A DNA stretch of 64,000 bases from Microbacterium hydrocarbonoxydans (GCF_900105205.1 NZ_FNSQ01000005.1:434001-498000), one strand, 5' to 3'; shown: positions 32,928-41,719, counted from the stretch's first letter. Made by a program: numbers and translations. The notes: a model not told the origin generated them from the letters alone.

Positions 32928-34305
32928 GGTTCTCCTTCGGAGTCTCGGACGTAGGGTCTTCGGTCGTGTGTGCGGCACGGGTGCCCTCGCTCCGCTTCCT
33001 GCCCCACCGTGCCAGCAGGTAGAGCACGGCGCCCACCGCCAGCAGGATCGCCCCGAACAGCCAGACGACGGGCCGCTGCTGGGTGAGGAGCAGGATGCAG
33101 GAGGCGATCCCGAGCACCGGGATCACGGTCCAGATGCGGAAGTGGTCGTGCTCGACGTGGTCGCGCCGCAGGACCAGGACCGACACGTTGACGCTCAGGA
33201 AGACGATCAGCAGGAGCAGCACCACGGTCTCGGCGAGGGTCGCCAGGTCGCCGACCAGGGTGAGGCCCATGGCGACAAGGGTCGTGGTGAGGATCGCGAC
33301 CCACGGGGTCTTGCGCTTCGGGAGTACTCGCCCCAGCGCCGACGGCAGCAGGTTCTGCTCCGCCATCCCGTAGGTGAGCCGGCTCACCATGATCATCGTG
33401 AGGAGGGCGCCGTTGGCGACCGCGATGAGCGCGATCAGGCTGAACAGCCAGGAGGGGATGCTCGCGCCGGCGGCCTCGACCACCGAGAGCAGCGGTCCGC
33501 TGGACTCCTGCAGCTCGGATGCCGGAAGGGCGACGGAGCTCGCGATGCCGACGAGCACATACACGGCTCCGGCGGTGAACAGCGCACCGAACAGGGCGCG
33601 CGGATACGTGCGCCGCGGGTCCTTGACCTCCTCGATCATGTTGGCGGAGGTCTCGAAGCCGACGAAGGAGTAGTACGCGATGACGGCGCCGGCCAGGACG
33701 GCCATCGCGACCGGGGTGCCCTCGGGCGCCTGGGTGAGCCGCGAGGTGTCGCCACCGCCGCCGCCGACGAAGATCCCCACCACCACGATGACGATGACGA
33801 GACCGCTCAGCTCGATCGCGGTCATCACGAGGTTCGCGCCGAGCGACTCCCGGATGCCGCGGGCGTTCAGTGCGGCGACGATCGCGAGGAACACGATCGC
33901 GACCGGGATCGTCGGGAGGTCGAAGAACGTGCCCAGATAGTCGCCGGCGAACGCGATCGCGAGACCGGCGGCACTCGTGACTCCGGCGGCGAGCATGCTG
34001 AATCCCACGAGGAACGACACCACCGGGCTGTGGAAGGCGCGCTCGGCGAACACGGAGGCGCCGCCCGCCCTGGGGTACTTCGTGACCAGCTCGGCGTACG
34101 AGCCGGCGGTGAGCAGGGCCAGCAGCAGCGCGAGCAGGAGCGGAGCCCACAGCATCCCGCCGACCTTCTCGGAGAGCACGCCCATGAGCGCGTAGATGCC
34201 GGCGCCGAGCACGTCGCCGAGGATGAAAGCGAACAGGAGGGGGCCGGTGATGGCGCGACGCAGCCGAGTGGGCTCGTGCTGCGCCTTCGCGGTGTCAGAG
34301 GTCAT
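32914..34305 (-). CDS. APC-family amino acid permease
   Basis: About 463 residues with 12 predicted helices. The first helix pair carries the APC consensus (GPLLFAFILGDVLGAGIYALMG) and the family signature YSFVGFETSANMIEEVKDPRRTYP occurs in the middle. The C-terminal tail is hydrophilic and charged. Presumably a proton-coupled amino acid or polyamine carrier; substrate not recognisable. ATG 34305 lies 6 bases after a minus-strand TACGGT, a leaderless arrangement; upstream in-frame codons run into the promoter. Confidence 0.9.
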   Translation of the reverse strand: MTSDTAKAQHEPTRLRRAITGPLLFAFILGDVLGAGIYALMGVLSEKVGGMLWAPLLLALLLALLTAGSYAELVTKYPRAGGASVFAERAFHSPVVSFLVGFSMLAAGVTSAAGLAIAFAGDYLGTFFDLPTIPVAIVFLAIVAALNARGIRESLGANLVMTAIELSGLVIVIVVVGIFVGGGGGDTSRLTQAPEGTPVAMAVLAGAVIAYYSFVGFETSANMIEEVKDPRRTYPRALFGALFTAGAVYVLVGIASSVALPASELQESSGPLLSVVEAAGASIPSWLFSLIALIAVANGALLTMIMVSRLTYGMAEQNLLPSALGRVLPKRKTPWVAILTTTLVAMGLTLVGDLATLAETVVLLLLIVFLSVNVSVLVLRRDHVEHDHFRIWTVIPVLGIASCILLLTQQRPVVWLFGAILLAVGAVLYLLARWGRKRSEGTRAAHTTEDPTSETPKENHEHA

Positions 34306-34458
34306 CCTGGCACCGTAGCCACGCGGCGGCGTCGAGGGCGACGGGGTTGACACGGGACGGGAGGGCACTCAGCTTCTTCACAGGTGCCCGCGCGGCTGCG
34401 GCGAACGTCATCCGTGCGGGGGATGCCGCAGCGATGCGGCCCGTCATAACGTGGACGC

Positions 34459-35130
34459 ATGCTGATCGTCGAGGAACTGCACATGCTGCTGCTGCGGCCT
34501 GATGGCCGCACCGAGAGCGCCGTGAGCGTGAACCGTCTGTACGGCGAGGTCGCCGCCGTCATCGTGGACCTCGCCCTGCACGGTCGTGTCACGGTGTCGG
34601 ACGAGAAGAACCCGGTCGTCGAGATCGTGTCGATGGAGCCGACGGGCAACCCGATCCTCGACACGACACTGCAACGGCTGGTGCCCCTGCGCGGCAAGCG
34701 GCTGCAGTCGCTGGTCGCGCGACCGAAGCTCGATCCGCTCGAGATCGTGGTCGAGTCGCTCGTGATGCAGGGTGTGCTCGTGCGGGGAGAGCGCGGCTTC
34801 TTCGGATGGGGCTCCGCACGCACGCCGGAGTCCGACCCCGGACCCGAGCACCTGCTCCGGTCGCGGCTCGCTGCCGTCCTCGCCGGCACGGCCGCCCCCA
34901 CCCAGGCCGATCTGGCGCTGCTGTCGATCCTGCAGAACCTCGATGCCGCGCACGCGATCCTCCGCGAGGAGAGCGGCGGCCTGTCGTCGCGGGAGCTGAA
35001 GAAGCGGATCACCGAGCTCACGGCCGGATCGGCGGCGGGGGATGCGGTCGCCAAGGCCGTGCACGATGCGATCGCCGCCGCCATGGTGGCCATCATGACG
35101 CCGACGATCGTGGCCGCGACCATCACCTGA
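34459..35130 (+). CDS. GOLPH3/VPS74 (GPP34) family protein
   Basis: 223 residues. Starts LIVEELHMLLLRPDGRTES, the characteristic GPP34 opening (in eukaryotes the phosphoinositide-binding Golgi proteins), with TTLQRLVPLRGKRLQSLVAR and the helical end. Actinobacterial homologues are frequent but their role is not established; membrane-surface binding is an inference from the fold. ATG 34459 is 6 bases after TAACGT (34447-34452). Convergent with the DeoR gene across a palindromic element. Confidence 0.85.
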   Translation: MLIVEELHMLLLRPDGRTESAVSVNRLYGEVAAVIVDLALHGRVTVSDEKNPVVEIVSMEPTGNPILDTTLQRLVPLRGKRLQSLVARPKLDPLEIVVESLVMQGVLVRGERGFFGWGSARTPESDPGPEHLLRSRLAAVLAGTAAPTQADLALLSILQNLDAAHAILREESGGLSSRELKKRITELTAGSAAGDAVAKAVHDAIAAAMVAIMTPTIVAATIT

Positions 35131-35143
35131 AGCCGTCCCGGGG

Positions 35144-35259
35144 GCATCCGTCCGAAGCTGTGCCCGCAGCCCGGGCACAACTTCGGACTCCAGCGGCGAC
35201 ACGCCGGGCCGGGAGGATGCCGGGCGGCCCCGGCAGCATCCGTCCGAAGCTGTGCCCGC
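35144..35259. repeat. Hairpin plus 24-base direct repeat between convergent genes
   Basis: TCCGAAG-C-TGTGCCCG (35151-35166) pairs with CGGGCACA-A-CTTCGGA (35172-35187), a 15-bp stem with one mismatch. The left arm and its lead-in (24 bases from 35144) recur identically from 35236 to 35259 without the matching right arm. It probably serves as a bidirectional terminator for the GPP34 and DeoR genes. Confidence 0.7.
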
Positions 35260-35273
35260 GGCAGGCGGATGCC

Positions 35274-36023
35274 TCAGAGGAGCACGGGCACGCGCGTCGC
35301 GAGCTCGTCGAGCACCGGATCGGTGACGAGCGGGTCGACGATGATGCCGGCGACCCGCTCGAGGTCGAGCACCGGGTAGCGCGACGTCGCGCCGATCTTC
35401 TCCTCGCTGCCCAGCACGAGCGTCTGCGTGCATCGGGCGGCGATCGCTCGCTTCGTCGCAGCGTCGCCCAGGTCGCCGGTCGTCAGCCCATGGACCGGAT
35501 CGATCCCGGTCACGCCCAGGAAGAAGAGGTCGGCGGCGAGCTGCTGCACGGCTTCCATCGCGAGCGGACCTCCGGCGACCATCGAGAACCTCGAGAGCTC
35601 GCCGCCGATCATTACGATGCGCGCCTCGGAGTGCTCGGCGACGGCGAGGGCGACGGCAGGACTCGGCGTGATGACCGTGAGGTCGGGGCCGTGCGGCAGT
35701 ATTCGCGTCATGGCGAGTGTGGTCGTGCCCGCGTCGAGCACGATCGTCGCCCCGGGCGTGATCTGCGTCGCGGCGAGCTGCGCCACCCTCTGCTTGCTCT
35801 CGGTCGCCAGGCTGGCGCGCTGATCGACAGGTCTGTCGGCGAGCGGAATCGGCAGCGCGCCGCCGTAGACGCGCACGAGCGCGCCGGCATCCGCGAGCTC
35901 GCGCAGGTCGCGCCGGATCGAGTCCTCGGAGACCCCGAGGGCGACCGCGACCTGCTTCGCGACGACCCGGCCGTCCTTGAGCAGGATTCCGAGCAGGTGA
36001 TCTTTGCGCTGCGCACTCAGCAT
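35274..36023 (-). CDS. DeoR/GlpR-family transcriptional repressor
   Basis: 249 residues. N-terminal HTH SAQRKDHLLGILLKDGRVVA with ALGVSEDSIRRDLRELADAG, and a DeoR C-terminal sugar-phosphate-sensing domain with LDAGTTTLAMTRIL and the effector loop IGATSRYPVL. The usual KSKGT-type motif is represented by EEKIGATS. Start ATG 36023 with -10 TAGAAT upstream. It diverges from a small nucleoside-deoxyribosyltransferase-like gene; direct repeats between the two may be its operator. Ligand probably a sugar phosphate or nucleoside sugar phosphate. Confidence 0.85.
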   Translation of the reverse strand: MLSAQRKDHLLGILLKDGRVVAKQVAVALGVSEDSIRRDLRELADAGALVRVYGGALPIPLADRPVDQRASLATESKQRVAQLAATQITPGATIVLDAGTTTLAMTRILPHGPDLTVITPSPAVALAVAEHSEARIVMIGGELSRFSMVAGGPLAMEAVQQLAADLFFLGVTGIDPVHGLTTGDLGDAATKRAIAARCTQTLVLGSEEKIGATSRYPVLDLERVAGIIVDPLVTDPVLDELATRVPVLL

Positions 36024-36054
36024 CCGCTCGCTCCATTCTATTGATTCACGAAGT

Positions 36055-36070
36055 TGCACGTTTCTGCACG
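36055..36070. promoter_or_regulatory. Candidate DeoR operator (direct repeats)
   Basis: TGCACG occurs at 36055-36060 and 36065-36070, exactly one helical turn apart, and a GTTAAC palindrome lies at 36071-36076. They are in the gap between the divergent DeoR-like and NDT-like genes, upstream of the TACAGT -10 (36079-36084). DeoR proteins often use such short direct repeats. Confidence 0.4.
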
Positions 36071-36091
36071 GTTAACGTTACAGTCTTCTCC

Positions 36092-36463
36092 ATGACGACA
36101 CCACTCCTGATCCTGATCGCCGGCCCCTACCGCTCGGGCACCGGCGGCGACGCCGCCCTGATCGCCCGCAACCTCGAGACCCTCGAGGAGGCTGCAGCCC
36201 CCATCCATCGCCTCGGCCACGTTCCCATGATCGGCGAATGGGTGGCCCTGCCGGTGCTGCGCGGCATGACGGAAGCGGATGCCGCCGAGGGCGACGTCAT
36301 GTACGAGACCGCCCATCGGCTGCTGAAGCACTGCGACGCCGTGCTGCGGCTCCCCGGCGACTCGGCCGGCGCCGACAAGGACGTCGAGATCGCCCTCGAA
36401 CGCGGTCTGCCGGTGTATCGCTCGGTCGACGAGATCCCGAGGCGTGGGAGCGCCGCCGCATGA
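36092..36463 (+). CDS. Nucleoside 2-deoxyribosyltransferase-like (DUF4406) protein
   Basis: 123 residues. LLILIAGPYRSGTGG is the phosphate-binding start of this Rossmann-like fold, followed by HRLGHVPMIGEWVALPVL and the C-terminal GADKDVEIALERGLPVYRSV. The last of these aligns with the acidic active-site region of NDT/DUF4406 proteins. It would cleave or transfer N-glycosidic bonds of nucleosides or related compounds, inferred from fold. ATG 36092 is 7 bases after TACAGT, leaderless. Its divergent DeoR neighbour is the probable regulator. Confidence 0.65.
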   Translation: MTTPLLILIAGPYRSGTGGDAALIARNLETLEEAAAPIHRLGHVPMIGEWVALPVLRGMTEADAAEGDVMYETAHRLLKHCDAVLRLPGDSAGADKDVEIALERGLPVYRSVDEIPRRGSAAA

Positions 36464-36470
36464 AGGTCGC

Positions 36471-37427
36471 CTAGACGCCGCCGGATCCGGTCACCACGAC
36501 GATCTTGCCGGTGGCATGGCCCTCGATCGACCGGGCGTACGCCTCACGCACATCCTCGAGCGGATGGACCGAGTCGATCGGCAGCTCGGTCACGCCGTCG
36601 GCGAGCAGTCCCGCGATCAGCGCCAGCTCGGCTCGGCCGGCGGCGGCCCCGCCCACCCCTCGCACCGGGAGTCGCTGCCTGGCGGCGTAGTCGGCGACGG
36701 TGTTGATCCGCTCCGGAGCGATGCCGAGCGCGACCGCGAGGTCGACCGTGCCGTGACCCACCGTGTCGAGCACCACCGTGAGGCCGTCGGGCGCCGCCCG
36801 GCGGATCTCGGCCTCGAGCATCTCCTCGTATGCGAGCGGATGGATGCCGAGCCGCCGAAGGAGGTCGTGGTTGCGCGGGCTCGCCGTTCCCAGGACCCGC
36901 GCGCCGCGTCGCACGCACAGCTGCGCGGTGAGGATGCCGACTCCTCCGGCGGCGCCGCTGACGAGCACCACATCGTCGGGGCCGATCTCCTGCGACTCGA
37001 CGCTCGCGACAGCGGTCCGGCCCACCACGTTCAGCGCGCCGGCGACGGTCAGCGACAGACCGTCCGGAACCCGCACCAGCAGACTCGGATCGATCACCAG
37101 GTGGTCTGCCTGCGCGTGATAGCGCAGCCCGCCGAACACCCGGTCGCCGACGCTCCAGTCCCCGACGTCCGCTCCGACCTCATCGATGACCCCCGCGAAG
37201 TCGTAGCCGTTGCCCGAGGGCAGCGAGCGCTCGTACGGATCGTGCATCGGCTGACCGCTGAACAGCTTCCAATCCACCGGGTTCACCCCGGCGGCGGCGA
37301 CGCGCACCCTGACCTCGTCGGGGGTGGGATGCGGGGGCATCCGCTCCTCGATCTCGAGCACCTCCGGCCCGCCGAAACGGCGGAAGACGACTCGTCTCGA
37401 GCGATCGTCGTGCGGCTCAGTGGTCAT
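36471..37427 (-). CDS. Quinone-reductase-like MDR oxidoreductase
   Basis: 318 residues of the medium-chain dehydrogenase/reductase superfamily, zinc-independent group: VVFRRFGGPEVLEIEERMPP, VRVAAAGVNPVDWKL, and the nucleotide-binding VLVSGAAGGVGILTAQLCVR (AxxGGVG form, usually NADPH). No catalytic zinc cysteines are visible. It would reduce quinones or enones; substrate unknown. It ends 8 bases from the convergent DUF4406 gene. Confidence 0.88.
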   Translation of the reverse strand: MTTEPHDDRSRRVVFRRFGGPEVLEIEERMPPHPTPDEVRVRVAAAGVNPVDWKLFSGQPMHDPYERSLPSGNGYDFAGVIDEVGADVGDWSVGDRVFGGLRYHAQADHLVIDPSLLVRVPDGLSLTVAGALNVVGRTAVASVESQEIGPDDVVLVSGAAGGVGILTAQLCVRRGARVLGTASPRNHDLLRRLGIHPLAYEEMLEAEIRRAAPDGLTVVLDTVGHGTVDLAVALGIAPERINTVADYAARQRLPVRGVGGAAAGRAELALIAGLLADGVTELPIDSVHPLEDVREAYARSIEGHATGKIVVVTGSGGV

Positions 37428-37505
37428 GCGCTCAGCCTAGGAGCGGATGCGCCGCCGAGGGCCGCCGTCGTTGCCCCCGCGCAGGGAGCCTGTTTGACTG
37501 TCGCC

Positions 37506-38324
37506 ATGACGGATGACCGCGACGCCTTCCCCCAGCACGTCTTCGATGCACTCGGGGCCGACCCCGTCGCCTTCGAGGACCTGATCGGGGGAATGATCCG
37601 GGCGGTGGAGAAGCGGCCCGTCGACGGCCCGGTGACGGTCATGACCTCCGGTGCGTCCCTGCTGCCGACCGACTCGGGAGAGCGAGTCGAGCTGGCGGTG
37701 GAGGTGCTCGACGGACAGCAGGGTGCGGCGCTCGTCGCGCTCGGCATCGTCTGCGACGACATGGCGACGAACCGCCGCGTGCCGCCGGTCGGCGCGCCGT
37801 GGCGCAACAGCGATCCCTTCCTGTCCGGGACCGGGATCTCGGCGATCCTGGTGACGCCGTCGCGGTGGGGCACGACGTTCGACGAGGTCCGCGCCTCCGA
37901 CGGTTCGGTGCTCGGGCACGTGCGGACGCTTCGCCTGATAACGGATTCGGAGGCGGCGTACGCGGCCGCGAACGGGTGGGACGCGCTCGTCACGGCGGCG
38001 GGCTCGGTCGACGCGCTCCTCGATGTCACGAGGGGCGATGTGGTGTCGGCACCCGCGCTGCCCGGCAACGCGCCCGTGTTCCTGTCGAAGCTGCACGCCG
38101 AGCATCCGCCGCGGTGGGTCACCTTCACGGGTGGGGAGCTGCAGTCGGTCACCGGCCTCGAGTCCGAGGAGTACATGAACGACGCGGCGAACCACGAGGT
38201 GTGGTCCGTGGACTCGTTCCTCGCCCGGTTCCCCTGGGTCGCCGCCTTCGTGCGGGAGGTCCGGCCGGGGCAGACCGGACTGTTCACCGACGCCTCCGGT
38301 GCGTACGTGCTCGAAGACGACTGA
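37506..38324 (+). CDS. SUFU-like domain hypothetical protein
   Basis: 272 residues, cytoplasmic, no signal peptide. The first ~170 residues (AVEVLDGQQGAALVALGIVC, SGTGISAILVTPSRWGTTFD, then RTLRLITDSEAAYAAANGWD) resemble the suppressor-of-fused type domain common in actinobacterial cytosolic proteins; the match is by general pattern only. The C-terminal 90 residues (NAPVFLSKLHAEHPPRWVTF) are unassigned. The start ATG 37506 begins a coding-like frame. Function unknown. Confidence 0.5.
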   Translation: MTDDRDAFPQHVFDALGADPVAFEDLIGGMIRAVEKRPVDGPVTVMTSGASLLPTDSGERVELAVEVLDGQQGAALVALGIVCDDMATNRRVPPVGAPWRNSDPFLSGTGISAILVTPSRWGTTFDEVRASDGSVLGHVRTLRLITDSEAAYAAANGWDALVTAAGSVDALLDVTRGDVVSAPALPGNAPVFLSKLHAEHPPRWVTFTGGELQSVTGLESEEYMNDAANHEVWSVDSFLARFPWVAAFVREVRPGQTGLFTDASGAYVLEDD

Positions 38325-38326
38325 GG

Positions 38327-39225
38327 TCAGTCCGCGAACCGCACGCCGGTCAGCTCTTCGGCGACCGACCACAGCGCGTCCCCGACCTCGGGGAGCGGAC
38401 TCGGTCGCTCGCACGCACACGCGTCGGCATGCCGCGGAACTCCAGCAACCCGCCGGGTCCCCAGTAGTCGCCGCCGGTGGCGTCCGACGCGACCGCAGCA
38501 TGCACGATCGGCGCGGCTCCCGCATCCTTCCCCTGCACGAGCGGGCGGCTGAGCGAGGAGAGCGCCCGGGTGAGCGGCGAGACCGCGGCGAGTCCGTCGC
38601 GGCGCGGCGTGAGCGGATCGACGGCATAGCCGGGATGCGCGCACAGCGCCGACCGCGCCGTGCCCCGCCACCGACGGTCGAGGGCGAAGGCGAGTGCCAT
38701 GAGCGCGGCCTTCGAACGGCCGTACTGCCGCAGCGACGGGCCCGTCCACGGCTGGGCGAGGGTGGCCGGATCGATCTCGGCGAACCGATGCGCGAGCGAT
38801 CCGACCGCGACCACGCGGGCATCGTCGGCGAGCACCGGCACGAGCTGCGCGAGGAGCGCGAAGTGTCCGAGGGCGTTCGTGCCGACCATCAGGTCCAGCC
38901 CGTCCGCCGTGCGGGCGCCGCGATCAGCCGCCTTCACCCCGGCGTTGCAGATCACGGCATCGAGGCGCTCATCCAGCGATGCTGCGGCCGAGGCGATGCT
39001 CGCGAGAGAGCCGAGATCCACGGACAGGATGCCGAGGTCGGCGCCGGGCGCGTGCGCATGGATCGAGGCAGCCGCGACGCGAGCGCGCTCCGCTGAGCGG
39101 CATCCGAGCAGCACCCGTGCGCCGTGTCCTGCCAGGATCTCGGCGCACCAGTAGCCGATCCCTGCGTTCGCCCCCGTCACGAGGATGGTTCGGCCGGTGA
39201 GGTAGGGGAGCGCGAGGGGGGCCAT
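38327..39225 (-). pseudogene. Short-chain dehydrogenase with a C-terminal frameshift
   Basis: Residues 1-~270 form a good SDR of the retinol-dehydrogenase-like group: ILVTGANAGIGYWCAEILAG (TGxxxGIG), ICNAGVKAA (NAG) and QYGRSKAAL (YxxxK). The intact frame then continues as a basic non-conserved tail to a stop at 38350. A different frame from about 38425 to 38327 gives ERPSPLPEVGDALWSVAEEL-TGV, the expected end of this family. One base has apparently been lost or gained near 38405-38425. ATG 39225 follows a minus-strand TAGGTT by 7 bases. It could be a sequencing error, a recent mutation, or a still-functional variant with an altered tail. Confidence 0.7.
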
Positions 39226-39235
39226 GCCCTCCAAC

Positions 39236-39811
39236 CTAGGCCGAGACGCCGACCCGATCCGCGGTGCGGACGACGGTGGCGAACCCGCGGGACGAGAGGA
39301 TGCTCTCGGTGCGCCGCATGATGTCATCGCCCGAGACCGGCGACAGCCCGTCGGCGGCCTCGATCGGCGAGGTCGTGGTGGCATCCGTCACGAAGAGGAC
39401 CTCGAAGCCCAGGTCGGCAGCCACTCGGGCGGTCGTCTCGCAGCACTGCTCGGTGCGGATGCCGCACACGACCACCTGTCCGACGCCGAGCTGCCGCAGC
39501 TGCTCCTCGAGATCCGTCGACGTGAAGGCGTTCACCGTGGTCTTCGTGACGGCGAGCTCGTCGTCACGAGGTCCGAGTTCGTCCATCACGCGGACGAATC
39601 CGCGCGCGGGGTCGAACACCCCTGCCGTTCCCGGCTCGGCGTGCGTGATCCAGGCGACGACGTCTCCCCGTCGGCGCGCGTGCGCGACCAGCTGGATGAT
39701 GTTGTCGATGGCGCCGGGGTTGGCGGTGGCCGCCCACTCGTCCGGCCGCTGCCGGAAGGATTCCTGGGCGTCGATCACGAGCAGAGCGGTGGCGGGGGAG
39801 TTCTGGTCCAT
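39236..39811 (-). CDS. Isochorismatase-family cysteine hydrolase
   Basis: 191 residues. The catalytic triad region is visible: Asp in ALLVIDAQESF, Lys in ELAVTKTTVNAF, and Cys in VVVCGIRTEQCCETTAR with the preceding cis-peptide. No signal peptide. Acts on amides or related bonds of small metabolites (nicotinamidase/isochorismatase-like); substrate unknown. ATG 39811 has the ribosome binding site GGGAGGATGAG; the frame is open further upstream but the composition there is not coding-like. Confidence 0.85.
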   Translation of the reverse strand: MDQNSPATALLVIDAQESFRQRPDEWAATANPGAIDNIIQLVAHARRRGDVVAWITHAEPGTAGVFDPARGFVRVMDELGPRDDELAVTKTTVNAFTSTDLEEQLRQLGVGQVVVCGIRTEQCCETTARVAADLGFEVLFVTDATTTSPIEAADGLSPVSGDDIMRRTESILSSRGFATVVRTADRVGVSA

Positions 39812-40021
39812 CTGCTCATCCTCCCGGTCGGGGGTGCGCGAGGACAGGGGCTGCGCCGTCATCCTTCGCGTCTTCTCCGCCACCCGGGCAGCACCGCGCC
39901 GACGTCGGCGACGGATCTGTGACGAATCCCGCTCGGCATCCGTCCTATCTGTGAGCGACCCACACCCGCTCCCGGCGACGCCACACGGCCCGACCGGCAC
40001 CCGTGAGACGAAGGACAAGTC

Positions 40022-40558
40022 ATGGCAACTCAGGATCAGAACACCCCGGCCACCTCCTCTGCGACCGCCGGCGAGAACAACGGAGCACAGTCCTCGCGCG
40101 CCGCGCAGTCGAACACCTCGGCTTCGCGCGTCGATCGCACCTCGTCCTTCTCGGCCTCGCGGATCGGCGCAGACACCGGTGCCGCAGGCAAGACGGTCAT
40201 CGCAGACGGTGTCGTGGCCAAGGTCGCCGGCATCGCCGCCCGTGAGGTCGCCGGCGTCTACGCGCTCGGTGGCGGTGGAGCACGCGCCTTCGGCGCGATC
40301 CGCGATGTGATCAACGCCACCGACCTCGCGCAGGGCGTCAAGGTCGAGGTCGGCGAGACGCAGGCTGCCGCAGACCTGACCATCGTCGTCGAGTACCCCG
40401 CGCCCATCCAGGAGGTCGCCGGCAACGTGCGCGCCGCCGTGGCCGGCGCCATCACGCGCCTCGTGGGTCTCGAGGTCGTCGAGGTCAACGTCGAGGTCAA
40501 CGACGTGCACGTCCCCGGCGACGACACCCAGGAGAACGAGGAGTCGCGAGTCGCATGA
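40022..40558 (+). CDS. Asp23/Gls24 family envelope stress protein
   Basis: 178 residues. A disordered Ser/Ala/Asn-rich N terminus (about 1-55) precedes the Asp23 domain: TVIADGVVAKVAGIAAREVA-GVYALGG, with VKVEVGETQAAADLTIVVEY and VVEVNVEVNDVHVP. It is a small cytoplasmic protein recruited to the membrane during cell-envelope or alkaline stress. First gene of a five-gene overlapping operon (40022-42330) with DUF2273, a second Asp23 protein and two membrane proteins. ATG 40022 after GACGAAGGAC. Confidence 0.9.
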   Translation: MATQDQNTPATSSATAGENNGAQSSRAAQSNTSASRVDRTSSFSASRIGADTGAAGKTVIADGVVAKVAGIAAREVAGVYALGGGGARAFGAIRDVINATDLAQGVKVEVGETQAAADLTIVVEYPAPIQEVAGNVRAAVAGAITRLVGLEVVEVNVEVNDVHVPGDDTQENEESRVA

Positions 40559-40743
40559 CCCCCACCACCACCGGCGCCCTCATCGGCGCGCTCCTGGCCC
40601 TGGCGGCACTGATGTTCGGATTCTGGGGGTTCCTCCTCATGGCTCTCTTCGCCGGCATCGGCGCCCTCATCGGCCGGATCGCCTCCGGAAAGCTCGACGT
40701 CCGCGGACTCGCCGACGCCTTCACAGGGCGGCGCACCTCCTGA
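40555..40743 (+). CDS. DUF2273-like small membrane protein
   Basis: 62 residues: two hydrophobic helices (ALIGALLALAALMFGFWGFL, MALFAGIGALIGRI) and a basic C terminus with FTGRRTS. Matches the DUF2273 proteins encoded with Asp23 genes, which may anchor or assemble them at the membrane. Start ATG 40555 overlaps the Asp23 stop, and its own stop overlaps the next start. Confidence 0.85.
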   Translation: MTPTTTGALIGALLALAALMFGFWGFLLMALFAGIGALIGRIASGKLDVRGLADAFTGRRTS

Positions 40744-41138
40744 TGCGCGTCGACCAGCACCTCGCCGCCGGTGGCGACCCCACGCGGGTCGCCACCCGGA
40801 AGGCCGCCGTCCAGGGCCGCATCGTCGTGAAGGAGCGGGTCTACCGCACGGTCACCGAACAGGCATCCTCCGCCCTGATCGGTGTGCCTCGCGGCGACGT
40901 GAAGGTCGACGTGACCGAGCATCCTCGAGGGATCGCCGTCCGCATCGCGACGCCGCTCCCGGTGCCCGATCTCGACGACACCCTCGCGATCGCCCAGACG
41001 GTCCCCGTCCTGGAGCGGGCCGGACAGCTGCAGGAGCAGTTGCAGCAGCGTCTGACCGGCATCCTCGGTCGGGATGTCGTCCGGATCACCCTCACCATCA
41101 CCGGTGCCACCCTCCCGGAAAGGAGACGAGTGCGATGA
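40743..41138 (+). CDS. Second Asp23/Gls24-like protein
   Basis: 131 residues. KAAVQGRIVVKERVYRTVTEQASSALIGV and the beta-rich DVKVDVTEHPRGIAVRIAT, with DVVRITLTITGATLP, follow the Asp23 pattern at low similarity. The start ATG 40743 overlaps the preceding stop (TGATG) and it overlaps the next gene by 4 bases. Presumably partners with the first Asp23 protein in an envelope-stress assembly. Confidence 0.75.
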   Translation: MRVDQHLAAGGDPTRVATRKAAVQGRIVVKERVYRTVTEQASSALIGVPRGDVKVDVTEHPRGIAVRIATPLPVPDLDDTLAIAQTVPVLERAGQLQEQLQQRLTGILGRDVVRITLTITGATLPERRRVR

Positions 41139-41719
41139 GCACCCCTGTTCTGCGTCGCGTCGTCCGACGCGAGACGCATTCCCCGCGCACCGTCGCGATG
41201 TTCGTCGCGGTCGTCCTCCTCATCCTCGCCCTCGCATACCTCGGGGTCGAGATCGTGCTGAGCCTCGCCGCGCAGCCCGCGCTCCTGTTCGGGCCCGCCG
41301 CGGCCGGGGCCTGGCTCGTGGGTCTGCCCACCGCGCAGCCACCGGCACTCGTGATCGCCGGCAGCGCGGTGCTCGCCCTGATCGGTGTTGTGCTCATCTG
41401 GTTGGCGGTCGCACCCGGTCGGCTGTCGAAGCACACCCTGGATGCCGGGAAGCGCGCGGTGGTCGTGGACAACGGCGTGATCGCGAGCGCCCTCGCCCAG
41501 CACCTCTCCGAGGAGACGGGACTCGCTCGCGAGGCCATCATCGTCGGGGTCGGCCACCGCAGCATCGACGTCACCGTGCGGCCGGGCGCAGGCATCCCCG
41601 TCGAGAGGAGCGCGGTGCAGTCCGCCGCCGAGACCGAGCTGCAGAGCTACCGGCTGACGCGCCGGGTCCGCACCCGGGTGCGCATCGAGCGCCCCGACCA
41701 CACGGAGGACGACCTGTGA
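41135..41719 (+). CDS. DUF6286-like membrane protein of the Asp23 operon
   Basis: 194 residues: two transmembrane helices (about 22-45 and 70-93), then a cytoplasmic beta-alpha domain (VDNGVIASALAQHLSEETGL, VGHRSIDVTVRPGAGIPVER) ending in a basic stretch RLTRRVRTRVRIERP. This matches the DUF6286-type proteins seen beside actinobacterial Asp23 genes. ATG 41135 overlaps the previous gene (ATGA). Confidence 0.75.
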   Translation: MSTPVLRRVVRRETHSPRTVAMFVAVVLLILALAYLGVEIVLSLAAQPALLFGPAAAGAWLVGLPTAQPPALVIAGSAVLALIGVVLIWLAVAPGRLSKHTLDAGKRAVVVDNGVIASALAQHLSEETGLAREAIIVGVGHRSIDVTVRPGAGIPVERSAVQSAAETELQSYRLTRRVRTRVRIERPDHTEDDL

